Assembly (NCBI GenBank): GCA_937981555.1
Contig: CALJOK010000010.1
Coordinates: forward strand, 62,001-126,000
Source of the DNA: an uncultured Saprospiraceae bacterium
Lineage (GTDB): Bacteria > Bacteroidota > Bacteroidia > Chitinophagales > Saprospiraceae
Direction: 5' to 3'
DNA length: 64,000 nt
Positions 44,826 through 53,761 of this stretch are shown in pieces (position 1 is the first letter of the stretch; each line of letters starts with the position of its first letter). Under the pieces are notes generated by a model. That model was not told where the DNA came from. It worked only from the letters and a program-made list of their open reading frames with translations, and did no database searches. The translations under genes and the position numbers were made by a program.

Positions 44826-46082
44826 ATGGCCACTAACAATTTTAAACTTCCCATCTCGATTTTACTTTTTTTTAGCTTGATCTTTTTTCAAAACTGTGAC
44901 TCCTCCCCTTCCGAAACTTCCAACCCAATTGTCAATAAAACTATTCCTAGTTTTGTAGATTCTTTAGATGCTGATTTTGATGAATATTTAGAGAAAGGTC
45001 ATTTACCTGGTTTTGCCATTTCTATTTTTATTAAAGATGAAGTCTTTTATCAAAAAGGATTTGGTTTTGCAGATGTAGAAAACAAAAAATTAATGAATGA
45101 AAACACCATTCAAAATATCGCCTCTATCAGTAAAACTATGATCTCAGTTAGTTTGATGAGAGCCGTGGAAGAAAATAAAATTTCTCTCGATGATGAAATC
45201 AATCAAATTTTGCCCTATAAAATTCAGCATCCAAAATATCAAAACACTCCAATTACCATTCGACAATTAGCGACGCATACCTCCAGTATTTCTGATGATA
45301 AAAATTATAATCGTGCTTACATTTTTAGCAGTCCTTTGCAAAAAAAAACATTTCCTGAAGCGTGGGAAAAATACATTGACATTTACCATAAGAACCAACC
45401 AATGCCAATGGATCAGTTTTTAGAAAAAATATTTTCTCCCAAAAAAAAATGGAATAGTGCTGAAAATTTCACCTCCGCTCAACCTGGAACTCAATATGAA
45501 TACAGCAATTTAGGTGCAGCACTTTTAGCGCATTGCATTGAGCTTTCAGTTGAAAAAAACTTTAAGACTTATACGCAAGAATTGATTTTCAATCCGCTCA
45601 AAATGAATCGGAGTAACTGGGATAGATCAAAAGTCGATACCAATAATCATATCGTTTATTACAATGAAATTTATAATCCTGTTCCGCCCTATTATACGAT
45701 TACCTATCCAGATGGCGGATTATTTACTTCCGTAAAAGACTTAACCTTTTTCTTACAAGAGATGATGAAAGGTTATGTTGATGAAGGTCAACTTTTATCA
45801 GAATCATCATTTCAAGAGATGATGAAAAACCAAATTCCAAATTTAGACACCCCAAATGGAATAATTTGGGACCTAGATAATGATTGTTGTATTGGCCATA
45901 GTGGCAATGATTTTGGCGTATCGACCATGATGTATTTTAATCCAAAAACTGGAATTGGTAAAGTTCTATTTTCAAATATTTCTATTGAAAAAGAGGAACT
46001 AGAAGGTACATTTTATGCTATTTTCAATAACATGTTTAAGTATGACTCGAAAATCCAAGAGCTCATTAAGAAACCTAACTAA
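44826..46082 (+). CDS. Serine hydrolase, class C beta-lactamase/esterase family lipoprotein
   Basis: The 418-residue protein has a lipoprotein-like signal (IFFQNC, Cys24). The serine beta-lactamase/DD-peptidase triad motifs are SISK (Ser100, Lys103), YSN (Tyr226 to Asn228) and HSG (358-360), which fits family S12/AmpC-like enzymes. Bacterial members of this length are mostly esterases, D-peptidases or PBP-like proteins rather than true beta-lactamases, and the substrate cannot be told from the sequence. It should be anchored to the inner or outer membrane facing the periplasm. It is monocistronic, with a terminator overlapping its stop codon. Confidence 0.88.
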   Translation: MATNNFKLPISILLFFSLIFFQNCDSSPSETSNPIVNKTIPSFVDSLDADFDEYLEKGHLPGFAISIFIKDEVFYQKGFGFADVENKKLMNENTIQNIASISKTMISVSLMRAVEENKISLDDEINQILPYKIQHPKYQNTPITIRQLATHTSSISDDKNYNRAYIFSSPLQKKTFPEAWEKYIDIYHKNQPMPMDQFLEKIFSPKKKWNSAENFTSAQPGTQYEYSNLGAALLAHCIELSVEKNFKTYTQELIFNPLKMNRSNWDRSKVDTNNHIVYYNEIYNPVPPYYTITYPDGGLFTSVKDLTFFLQEMMKGYVDEGQLLSESSFQEMMKNQIPNLDTPNGIIWDLDNDCCIGHSGNDFGVSTMMYFNPKTGIGKVLFSNISIEKEELEGTFYAIFNNMFKYDSKIQELIKKPN

Positions 46083-46104
46083 TTGAATTACAATTAGTTA
46101 GGTT
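46072..46104. terminator. Terminator overlapping the serine hydrolase stop codon
   Basis: AACCTAACTAATTG (46072-46085) pairs perfectly with CAATTAGTTAGGTT (46091-46104) around a 5-base loop, followed by TTGCATTTTTT. The stop codon (46080-46082) lies inside the left arm. It can serve the convergent minus-strand gene ending at 46134 too. Confidence 0.8.
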
Positions 46105-46133
46105 TGCATTTTTTATTTAAAAATTACTGGCTA

Positions 46134-47126
46134 TTAATTCCCAATCGACTTCATCTGATTATTCTGATTCAATAACCCTTGAAATATATTTGGATTCGAA
46201 CCTGAAGGAAGGACTGCGATTTCAACTTTGGACGCCAATTCTTTGTTGATTAAAAAAGTCGCAAAAGCTGGATTATCTGCACATAATTTTGCGAGGTCAA
46301 CCTGTTGTTCAAAAGCGACTTTATCCATTTGTCGTTGTTTATCGATTTGGATTTGTTCTAAATCTCTTTGCTTTTGAACGTCCAAATTTTTAAGGTCTCT
46401 CTTTTTTTCTAGTTCAGCTTTACCGATCAATTTTAGTTTTTCGGCCTGCGCTTGAGCTTGCATTCTTTGCACTTGTTTGGACGTTTCCGCTTTGGCGAGT
46501 TCAATTTTCCGACGTTCCTTTTCGGTTTCAGCTTGAATCTTTTGAAGCTTACCTTGTGCTTCTGCTTGAGCAATTTGCACTTGCCCATCTGCTTCTGCTT
46601 TTTTCTTATTGGCAGTTGCTCGCTCTAGTTCGACGACATTCATTTGACGAATTCGTTCGATTTCCTTTCTTTGCAAACCTACCTCCTCCATCGCTTTGGT
46701 ATAGCTTGTAGGGAAAATAATATCAGAAACAATAATCTCATCGATAACGATTCCCGGTTCTCCAAGTTTTGCTAAAAGTTCATCTTTAATCGAATTAATA
46801 TATAATAGCCGGTTGGAAGAAAAAACTGAATCAACACTTGAAAATTCATTAGAAATATTTTTCACTAATTCTAAAGACCGTGGTTTTAAAATCACTTGAT
46901 TAAAAGAATCCATGGTGATAAATTGATTATTAAATTTTTGAACATCTTCTAATTCCCATCTAACAGAAACAGTTAATTGCACCGGCACCCCATCTCCTAA
47001 TCGAACATCGGACAAGTAATTTTGATGTACAAAATTTTGGCTTGCAATTTTTTTATTATCGCAATTGGAAAAAATAAAAGCTAAAAAAAGAAGTAGAAGT
47101 AAATAGTAGAATTGTTGTGGTTTCAT
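46134..47126 (-). CDS. SPFH/prohibitin-domain lipoprotein
   Basis: I choose the ATG at the complement of 47124-47126 (MKPQQFYYLLLLLFLAFIF), since it starts a clean signal sequence with a lipobox-like FSNC (Cys22). An ATG 66 bases upstream only adds an odd leader. The 330-residue product has an SPFH (band 7) domain (about 45-160, VQLTVSVRWELEDVQKF, LLAKLGEPGIVIDEIIVSDI). A long Ala/Glu/Lys coiled coil follows (about 170-280, VELERATANKKKAEADGQV, AQAEAQGKLQKIQAETEKE). SPFH proteins form ring-like membrane scaffolds and control membrane proteases. Most are anchored by a hydrophobic hairpin or span; a lipid anchor outside the cytoplasm is unusual. No NfeD partner is adjacent. Confidence 0.75.
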   Translation of the reverse strand: MKPQQFYYLLLLLFLAFIFSNCDNKKIASQNFVHQNYLSDVRLGDGVPVQLTVSVRWELEDVQKFNNQFITMDSFNQVILKPRSLELVKNISNEFSSVDSVFSSNRLLYINSIKDELLAKLGEPGIVIDEIIVSDIIFPTSYTKAMEEVGLQRKEIERIRQMNVVELERATANKKKAEADGQVQIAQAEAQGKLQKIQAETEKERRKIELAKAETSKQVQRMQAQAQAEKLKLIGKAELEKKRDLKNLDVQKQRDLEQIQIDKQRQMDKVAFEQQVDLAKLCADNPAFATFLINKELASKVEIAVLPSGSNPNIFQGLLNQNNQMKSIGN

Positions 47127-47196
47127 CTTGAACGAATTTTTAAAAGTGAAAAAGAAGATTTGAAATTCGATTGCAAGATGGGTTGATTCCACCTAA

Positions 47197-47355
47197 TATA
47201 TAAGGCAAAACTATTATGCGCAGGAAGGTAAAGATTATGTGTATCGAGTGGGCGATAATTTGATTTTGGGAAAACAGGAATTTAACTTGGCAAATATTAT
47301 AACAATACATTCACAAAATGAAAAAAGTAAAGTAAAAACTTCAATTCTTCTTTAA
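47197..47355 (+). other. Possible decayed coding fragment
   Basis: One plus-strand frame is open from after a TAA at 47194 to a TAA at 47353. It reads like protein (NYYAQEGKDYVYRVGDNLIL, then GKQEFNLANI) but has no ATG and no start-like context. It may be the 3' leftover of a lost gene, but it is short enough to be chance. Confidence 0.2.
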
Positions 47356-47361
47356 CCAAAT

Positions 47362-48576
47362 TCACTTAAATGGATCAGAATATTTTGAGTCTATCAAAAG
47401 TGTTTCATCTGTCATAGTTTTCAAAAAATCTATTAGAGCAATTTTTTCCTCCTCCGTAAAATTAAACTGCTTAGGATTTCCATCAACATCTTTTAACTCT
47501 TCATTCAGGTTGAGATGAGCCTGAATGCCTGAATTATAAAATTCAATAACTTCTTGTAAGGTTTCAAAACGTCCATCATGCATATAAGGAGCTGTCATTT
47601 CAATATTGCGCAACGAAGGTATTTTGAATTTCCCATTATCATTTTCATCAAATGTTATAGCTCCAATTCCTCTGTCTAAATACTCTTCCTCCAAACCATT
47701 ATTTGCTGAGGTAAATAAAATATCAGCCGATTCGAAAATAGATTTACCATGGCAACTCATACAATTTTCAACAAATAATTCCCTTCCTAATTCTTGACTT
47801 AGATTAAACATTTCCAAATCTTGATCGATGGTAGAATTCGTGCCCATCTGAATCAAAGCTTGATCTAAGAGTGAATTTTGAGAATGAATAGATCCTAAAA
47901 ATGTAGCTAGCGCAGTCAAGATTCTTGCATTTGTTATCGTTCCTTCTTTTGATAATCTTTTAAATAAAATAGGATAATATGGTCGATCATTTAATCTCAA
48001 ATTTAAAGAATAAAGTAATTGCCCCATTTCATTTGGGTTCTGAATTGTGGCTGTCAATTGGTTGTGAATTGTACTGCTCCTTTCATCCCAAAATAATTTT
48101 TGATTAATAGTATCATTTACAGCCCCTGCTCCATAAGTGGAAATAAAACTTGGAAATGATCCCAATGCTATTGAGTTTCGCAACGTTTGATTTCCATTAA
48201 CACCATCACTAAATGCTTGGTTATCTGCAAATGCTAAAGATTGTTGATGACAAGAAGCACAAGAAATAGAAAGATCATCTGAGAGTACTTTGTCATAAAA
48301 CAATACTCTTCCTAGCATTGCAGTATATGGCTCCACAATTCTAGAAGTCCCATTCGAATGTCCTAAATTATTGACATCGAAATCGGGAAGTGTATTTGAA
48401 ATATTTAAAGTTTCATTTAAAATAGTTAGTTCCTCATTTGTAAAAGGTTCTGGCCCTTGCCAAAAATTTGCAAACATTTGACCTCCTTGTCCATGACTTC
48501 TATCATCAGATTTGCAAGAAGATTGAGAAAAAATAATACAACCAAAAAGTAAGAATAAAAGGATTTCATTTTTCAT
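47362..48576 (-). CDS. Diheme cytochrome c peroxidase family lipoprotein, copy 3
   Basis: The 404-residue lipoprotein (FSQSSC, Cys21) has two haem motifs, CASCH (106-110) and CMSCH (272-276), followed by KIPSLRNIEMTAPYMHDGRF. It belongs to the same MauG/cytochrome c peroxidase superfamily as the pair at 1691-3816. It is longer, with an N-terminal extension (GPEPFTNEELTILNETLNIS), and is not beside an MbnP-like gene. Likely roles are H2O2 reduction at the outer face of the membrane or oxidation of a partner protein. It appears monocistronic. Confidence 0.85.
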   Translation of the reverse strand: MKNEILLFLLFGCIIFSQSSCKSDDRSHGQGGQMFANFWQGPEPFTNEELTILNETLNISNTLPDFDVNNLGHSNGTSRIVEPYTAMLGRVLFYDKVLSDDLSISCASCHQQSLAFADNQAFSDGVNGNQTLRNSIALGSFPSFISTYGAGAVNDTINQKLFWDERSSTIHNQLTATIQNPNEMGQLLYSLNLRLNDRPYYPILFKRLSKEGTITNARILTALATFLGSIHSQNSLLDQALIQMGTNSTIDQDLEMFNLSQELGRELFVENCMSCHGKSIFESADILFTSANNGLEEEYLDRGIGAITFDENDNGKFKIPSLRNIEMTAPYMHDGRFETLQEVIEFYNSGIQAHLNLNEELKDVDGNPKQFNFTEEEKIALIDFLKTMTDETLLIDSKYSDPFK

Positions 48577-48753
48577 AAACTAAAATATTGAAGTAGTAAA
48601 ATTATATTCTAAAATTAGACTTTAATTTTAAACTCTATCCTTTTGACGAAATAGATTTTATCGTTGAACAGACATGAATCAATATTTTGAGTTTTTATAA
48701 AATTCCGATTTTCTTATGTAAGTAAAATGATTAGAGCATCCATTAATTCAAAT

Positions 48754-49638
48754 CTATTTTGATACCTCTTCTCTAAATTTAAAATAAGCATCCAAAACTC
48801 CTTTTGGATCTTCTATCTGAGGCCAATGCCCAATTCTTTCATCCAACAATTTCACATTCGGATTTGGGATCAATTCTTTGTAACGATTAGCCATATGAAT
48901 TCCTGAATTAGGATCGGACGGTCCATTGATAAAACACATTGGAATTGAGGTAGATTGCATGGAACTAATCCATCGTTCTTGATGATTGACTTTATCAAAA
49001 ACTAATCTTCCGATGAGGTAGGCGATAGCTTTGCCATCTTTATAATTTAGGATATCCCAAAATTGTTGGAGCAACAATTCAGAGGGTTGGGTATCGGGGC
49101 CAAAAACATTTTTGATGGCTTTATCTAACTTTGGTTTAGAGAGTAGTTTACTTAAAAGTTTGCCGATAGGTTTGGGTGATTGCGAAAGTAATCTTTGGAT
49201 TAATCTAGGTTGATAGGTATCCATAAACAATCCACCATTCATATAAACTAAAGACTCGATTTTAAAATTATTTTTCCCTTCTCTATCTCTGACAATCAAC
49301 TCTTGTGCAATACTCACCCCTAGATCATGGGATAAAATATGTGTTTCATGAATATTTAAAAAATTCAATAAATAATTAATAGTTTCGCAATGCTCCTTAA
49401 AACTATAAACATGATTTTGAGGTTTATCCGAAAAACCCATTCCCAAGTAATCAAACGTGACTATCGAATATCTTTTGACTAATTCAGTCCAGACAAATTT
49501 CCATTCAAATGTATTATAAGGATAACCATGAAGGATGAGTAATTGGGGTCCACTACCCTCTTGAATATAAAAAATTTGATGCCCATCGATTTCTAAAAAT
49601 TGGCCTTTACTTTTCCATAAAAGAATTTCATTATCCAT
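48754..49638 (-). CDS. Alpha/beta hydrolase, haloalkane dehalogenase/epoxide hydrolase-like
   Basis: The 294-residue cytoplasmic alpha/beta hydrolase has the oxyanion motif LHGYPYNTFEWKF and DYLGMGFSDKP. The nucleophile elbow is SHDLGVSIA, so the nucleophile would be Asp rather than Ser, as in haloalkane dehalogenases and epoxide hydrolases. The first Gly of the usual GHDxG is replaced by Ser. INGPSDPNSG and GHWPQIEDP supply the acid and His region. The substrate is unknown. It follows an AraC-type regulator by 32 bp on the same strand and is probably co-transcribed with it. Confidence 0.8.
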   Translation of the reverse strand: MDNEILLWKSKGQFLEIDGHQIFYIQEGSGPQLLILHGYPYNTFEWKFVWTELVKRYSIVTFDYLGMGFSDKPQNHVYSFKEHCETINYLLNFLNIHETHILSHDLGVSIAQELIVRDREGKNNFKIESLVYMNGGLFMDTYQPRLIQRLLSQSPKPIGKLLSKLLSKPKLDKAIKNVFGPDTQPSELLLQQFWDILNYKDGKAIAYLIGRLVFDKVNHQERWISSMQSTSIPMCFINGPSDPNSGIHMANRYKELIPNPNVKLLDERIGHWPQIEDPKGVLDAYFKFREEVSK

Positions 49639-49670
49639 TTTGTGTGTATTAGTATTTTTAATACTGCAAG

Positions 49671-50426
49671 CTACTTTTTAGGGATAATAGTTAATTGTAA
49701 AAAACGGTCGTTTTTATTTTCGAACAAATCTTTAGGGGTATTGCCTGTGTGTTTTTTGAGTGATTTAATAAAATGAGACTGGTCAAAATAATTTTGTTCA
49801 GGATAGAGTTGTCCCTTTTTTAAATGCTTAAAAGAGGCAGAACATTTTAAAATATTACAATAGGCCTTTAGCGAAAGACCAAATCTATTTTGAAAATATC
49901 TTGTGATTTGGCGTCTTGACCAAAACACTTGTTCTGCATAAAAATCAGTCGTTTCGTTTCCTTTGGTTTGATATAATAGTTTAAATAACTTTTGCTTTCT
50001 CGTATCGATTTCTATTTTAGAATTTATTTCTGCACAGATTTTTTCATTCAACTGATTAGCTAATTCTTCTGTATCCGTATCAAAAAATGAAACCTCATCC
50101 AATCCCCAATAATCATCTCTTAGATTTTTTTGACTATTAAGCATTGAGGCAATCTTATCTTTAAAAAGATAATCAACTGCCAGTAATCTAAATTGAATTC
50201 CAAAAAGTTGAGTATTCGGTTGAATAGTAACTTCCGTCTTTTTAGAATAAATTCCAGACAAAGAAATATGATCTTGTTGATAGTTTTGAAATGAAATGAT
50301 AAGATCAAAACAACCATCTGGTAAAATGGAAAATTTTAAATCTTGGTCTGTTGAATTATCCAACCACCAATAACATCTTATAAAGTCTTTTAAAAAATCA
50401 TCGGGTGAAAGTTGATAATAATCCAT
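49671..50426 (-). CDS. AraC-family transcriptional regulator
   Basis: The 251-residue protein has an N-terminal sensor region (ILPDGCFDLIISF, DUF6597-like) and a C-terminal AraC helix-turn-helix pair (about 160-240). The latter includes WSRRQITRYFQNRFGLSLKAYC and FDQSHFIKSLKKHTGNTPKD, the latter being the classic second-helix signature. It sits directly upstream of the alpha/beta hydrolase gene, which it may control. A perfect 24-bp palindrome lies 26-49 bases before its start codon and is a candidate autoregulatory operator. The inducer is unknown. Confidence 0.88.
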   Translation of the reverse strand: MDYYQLSPDDFLKDFIRCYWWLDNSTDQDLKFSILPDGCFDLIISFQNYQQDHISLSGIYSKKTEVTIQPNTQLFGIQFRLLAVDYLFKDKIASMLNSQKNLRDDYWGLDEVSFFDTDTEELANQLNEKICAEINSKIEIDTRKQKLFKLLYQTKGNETTDFYAEQVFWSRRQITRYFQNRFGLSLKAYCNILKCSASFKHLKKGQLYPEQNYFDQSHFIKSLKKHTGNTPKDLFENKNDRFLQLTIIPKK

Positions 50427-50451
50427 TAAGTTTGAATTTTAGAATAAGGCT

Positions 50452-50475
50452 AGTACTTGAGTTAACTCAAGTACT
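50452..50475. promoter_or_regulatory. Perfect 24-bp palindrome upstream of the AraC regulator
   Basis: Half-site AGTACTTGAGTT (50452-50463) is followed directly by its reverse complement (50464-50475). It lies 26 bases upstream of the regulator's start codon, where an operator would be expected. T5 follows on the plus strand, where no gene needs termination, so an operator is the better reading. Confidence 0.5.
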
Positions 50476-50501
50476 TTTTACAAATAAAATTAATTCAACT
50501 A

Positions 50502-50536
50502 TTAATATCAAGGTATATTTTTTTCCTTGATATTAA
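50502..50536 (-). terminator. Terminator of the RND efflux operon
   Basis: TTAATATCAAGG (50502-50513) pairs perfectly with CCTTGATATTAA (50525-50536) over an 11-base loop, about 70 bases past the RND gene stop at 50609. U-rich sequence borders it. Confidence 0.65.
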
Positions 50537-50608
50537 AAATACAAAACAGCATTTTGAAATTCATTGGATAAAAAAGAATAAAATACGTCTTTGCCTCTCT
50601 GCGTTCAA

Positions 50609-53600
50609 TCAGCTCTCCCGTTTTACTCGAAATAAAACTTTATACATCACAGGTACAAATAACAATGTAATTACGGTTGCGAAAAGCAAACCAATCATTA
50701 TTGAAATTGCCATCGGTTCCCACATTGCACCACCTCCAAGATATAATGGAATCAAGCCTAAGGTCGTTGTGAACGTTGTCAATAAAATAGGTCGAAATCG
50801 TTGTTGTGCTGCTGCAACAATTCCATCATATTCTGATTTCCCCAATTCATCTATTTCAATTTTGATTCTATCTAACAATACAATTGCATTATTGATTACA
50901 ATCCCCGCCAATGAAATCACACCTAAAAATGCCATAAAACCAAAAGAAGATTTGAAAGCTAAAAGCCCTAGAATCACTCCAATCAATCCTAATGGAATAG
51001 TCGCTAAGACAATAAAGGTTTTTCGAAATGAATTAAACTGTAAGATCAAAAGCAATAAAATGATAAAGCCTGCCAACGGTAATTTCTCGATGACAGCGCC
51101 CATTGCTTCACCACTTTGTTCAGATTCACCACCCAAAGTATAGGAATATCCAGGAGCCCAATTTTTAGAATTATCTTCTATCCAAGGTAATATTTCACTA
51201 GTCAAATCAGATGCAGTAAACCCATCAACAGCATCACAACTGATGGTCATACTTCTAAATAAATTTCTCCGAAGAATCTTTGGATATTGCCAATCAGGTT
51301 CAATTTCAGCAACTTGTACTAGCGGAACATTTTGTCCAGAAGACTGAGCAATAATATTTACTCCATCCAAATCATGAACATTTAATTGTTGACTTCCTTT
51401 GTTTCGCATGATGATTGGGATATTATCATCTCCATCTCGAAACGAGCCAGCATTTGAACCATTCAATGCCGTTTGCAAAGAGATTGCAATATCTTGATTG
51501 CTCAAACCTGCACGATTTCCCTTATTAGGATCAATATCTACAATCAGTTTCTTTATTTTAGCTCCCCAATTATCATTGATATTTTTAGTACCTGGTACAC
51601 TATTTATTTTTTGTTTGATTGCTTCGCTGATCCGATATAATTCTTCAGGAGAATTACCTGTCACCTTGATTTCAACATCTGACCCACCACCGCCACCACC
51701 TGCCAATGCACCGATCGTAGCCTTGACGTTAGGAAAATTTTCCAAACAAAATTTATCTAACTTTTGAGTAACATAATTATTATCCTCAAAAGAAGAGGTG
51801 TTCAACAGGATGTGTGCATAACCTGAATTGGCTTGCCCAGGTTGATAACCTTGATCGTAAGAAGATGGTCCTTCGCCAATAAATGAAGACCAATCTGCAA
51901 CCCCTTTCGTTCGATTTTCATTAGTCAATAATTCCTTTTGAATATACTTTTCGATAGTTTTTACAACCTCTTGCGTACGTTCTATTTTTGCACCTAATGG
52001 TAAATTCATATCCAACGTAATTAAATTTCTATCGCTATCGGGGAAAAAGATAAATGGTAATTTTCCAAAAAGAGAAAGGCTTCCAAAGAACATCGCAACG
52101 ATTACACCAATAGTAATCAATGGAAAACGCAAAGCTCCTTCAATCAATTTTTTATACCCTGCATTGAGTCGTGCGAACATACCGGTCTCTTCCGCTTCTG
52201 CATCTTTTTGATCTACTTTCATAAATCGTTCTCCTAAAAAAGGAATCATCGTCATCGCCAATATCCAAGAGGACAATAGTGCCAAACTAATCACTACGAA
52301 AAGAGGTCCCATGATTTCACCCATTGCATTTTCTGCTAAATAAAAAGCTAAAAATGCGGCCGAGGTAGTTAAGGAAGAAACTAATAAAGGGATCATTAAT
52401 TCTCCGCAAGCAGCTATTGCAGCGGGAAAGGGTTTTATTCCTTCTTCCATTTTCACCATCATTGCTTCAGAGACTACGATGGCATTATCAACCAGTAATC
52501 CTAATGCCATAATCAATGCGGCTAATGAAACTTGGTTCAAACCTATCCCAGCCAAATACATCAACCAAATGGTCATGACCATCGCCATTGGAATTAAACT
52601 AGCTACGACTAGCCCTGTTCGGAATCCTAAAAACAATAACATTACAACCAATACAATTCCTACTGATTGATACACATTACTTAAGAAGTCCGAAACTTTT
52701 TTGTCTACATAAAAATCTTGAGCAGCCATTCTCCCTATCTGCATTCCCACCGGAATAATATTGTTATATTGAATGACTTTCTCGTCCAATAATTCTCCAA
52801 GTCGAATTATGTTTGCTCCATCTTTTAGAGATACAGCAATGGCAACGCCTTCTTGACCATTGACACGAACTAGTTTTTCCGCAGGAGATTTATAAGCACG
52901 AGTAATATCTGCAATGTTACCTAGCTCTATTTTACTTCCATTTGGAAGGGTTAAGATCGTTCGTTTCAAATCATCAATAGATTCAAAATTCCCTGTAGGT
53001 TCCAAAGCAATTCGCTCCTCTCCTAACCCAATTTGACCGCCAGAGAAAACGATGTTAGTTGTTGCAATAAAATTTTGGAGCATCCCAGAGGAGAGACCTA
53101 ATTCTGCCAATCGAGCATTATCGAATTCGATATAAATTTGTTCCTCCAAAATACCTTTTAATTCAACTTCCGCAGCGTCATCCATTTTGACAATATCATC
53201 TCTGATGTGTTCCGCTTCTTCTTTGAGTTCAGCATTGGAGAAACCATCACCTGTCAATCCAAGCATCACTCCATAGACTGTTCCGAAGCCATCGTCATTG
53301 ATATTGGGAGGGCGAGAACCATCGGGTAATTTGTCTTGAATAGCATTTACTTTTCTTCGCAATTTGTCCCAGACAGGTTGTAAATCTTTTTCTTTAATAT
53401 CTGGTTTTAGACTTACGGTAACGATAGAAAGTCCAGTTCTACTTTCGCTAGTTACATCATCTAATTCAGGAAGTTCTTGCGTCACTTCCTCAATCTGTTT
53501 GGTAATTAATTGTTCTACTCTTTCGGGAGATGCCCCAGGGAATTGAGTAACAACAGTTGCTACTCGAATCGTAAATGGAGGCATACTGTTTCTCGACAAA

Positions 53601-53692
53601 TTACTGTAAGAAGTAATACCCATAGTAAGAATAACGATGAGCACCATCATGGTTACTCGTGTATTTTCTAAAGCAAATTTGGTAAAATTCAT
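50609..53692 (-). CDS. Efflux RND transporter permease subunit (AcrB-like)
   Basis: The 1027-residue inner membrane protein has the RND layout: one N-terminal span (TMMVLIVILTMGITSYSNL), a large periplasmic loop, a six-span bundle (QSVGIVLVVMLLFLGFR on), a second loop and a second bundle. The proton-relay region on TM4 reads MALGLLVDNAIVVSEAM, with one Asp followed by Asn where AcrB has two Asp. Periplasmic family motifs include QFPGASPERVEQLITKQIEE. It pumps hydrophobic compounds out through the TolC-type channel using proton flow. It is the last gene of a TetR-TolC-MFP-RND operon. Confidence 0.95.
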   Translation of the reverse strand: MNFTKFALENTRVTMMVLIVILTMGITSYSNLSRNSMPPFTIRVATVVTQFPGASPERVEQLITKQIEEVTQELPELDDVTSESRTGLSIVTVSLKPDIKEKDLQPVWDKLRRKVNAIQDKLPDGSRPPNINDDGFGTVYGVMLGLTGDGFSNAELKEEAEHIRDDIVKMDDAAEVELKGILEEQIYIEFDNARLAELGLSSGMLQNFIATTNIVFSGGQIGLGEERIALEPTGNFESIDDLKRTILTLPNGSKIELGNIADITRAYKSPAEKLVRVNGQEGVAIAVSLKDGANIIRLGELLDEKVIQYNNIIPVGMQIGRMAAQDFYVDKKVSDFLSNVYQSVGIVLVVMLLFLGFRTGLVVASLIPMAMVMTIWLMYLAGIGLNQVSLAALIMALGLLVDNAIVVSEAMMVKMEEGIKPFPAAIAACGELMIPLLVSSLTTSAAFLAFYLAENAMGEIMGPLFVVISLALLSSWILAMTMIPFLGERFMKVDQKDAEAEETGMFARLNAGYKKLIEGALRFPLITIGVIVAMFFGSLSLFGKLPFIFFPDSDRNLITLDMNLPLGAKIERTQEVVKTIEKYIQKELLTNENRTKGVADWSSFIGEGPSSYDQGYQPGQANSGYAHILLNTSSFEDNNYVTQKLDKFCLENFPNVKATIGALAGGGGGGSDVEIKVTGNSPEELYRISEAIKQKINSVPGTKNINDNWGAKIKKLIVDIDPNKGNRAGLSNQDIAISLQTALNGSNAGSFRDGDDNIPIIMRNKGSQQLNVHDLDGVNIIAQSSGQNVPLVQVAEIEPDWQYPKILRRNLFRSMTISCDAVDGFTASDLTSEILPWIEDNSKNWAPGYSYTLGGESEQSGEAMGAVIEKLPLAGFIILLLLILQFNSFRKTFIVLATIPLGLIGVILGLLAFKSSFGFMAFLGVISLAGIVINNAIVLLDRIKIEIDELGKSEYDGIVAAAQQRFRPILLTTFTTTLGLIPLYLGGGAMWEPMAISIMIGLLFATVITLLFVPVMYKVLFRVKRES

Positions 53693-53761
53693 TATAATTA
53701 GTTTGGTCTTATTTTAAAATTAGATGGTGGTTTTTGAAACCAAAAAACATAAAAAGAAATA

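Noticed and set aside
50769-52670. Plus-strand frames of 63-124 codons inside the RND permease gene
   Set aside because: They are antisense to conserved membrane segments of the permease, without a start context or recognisable domain.
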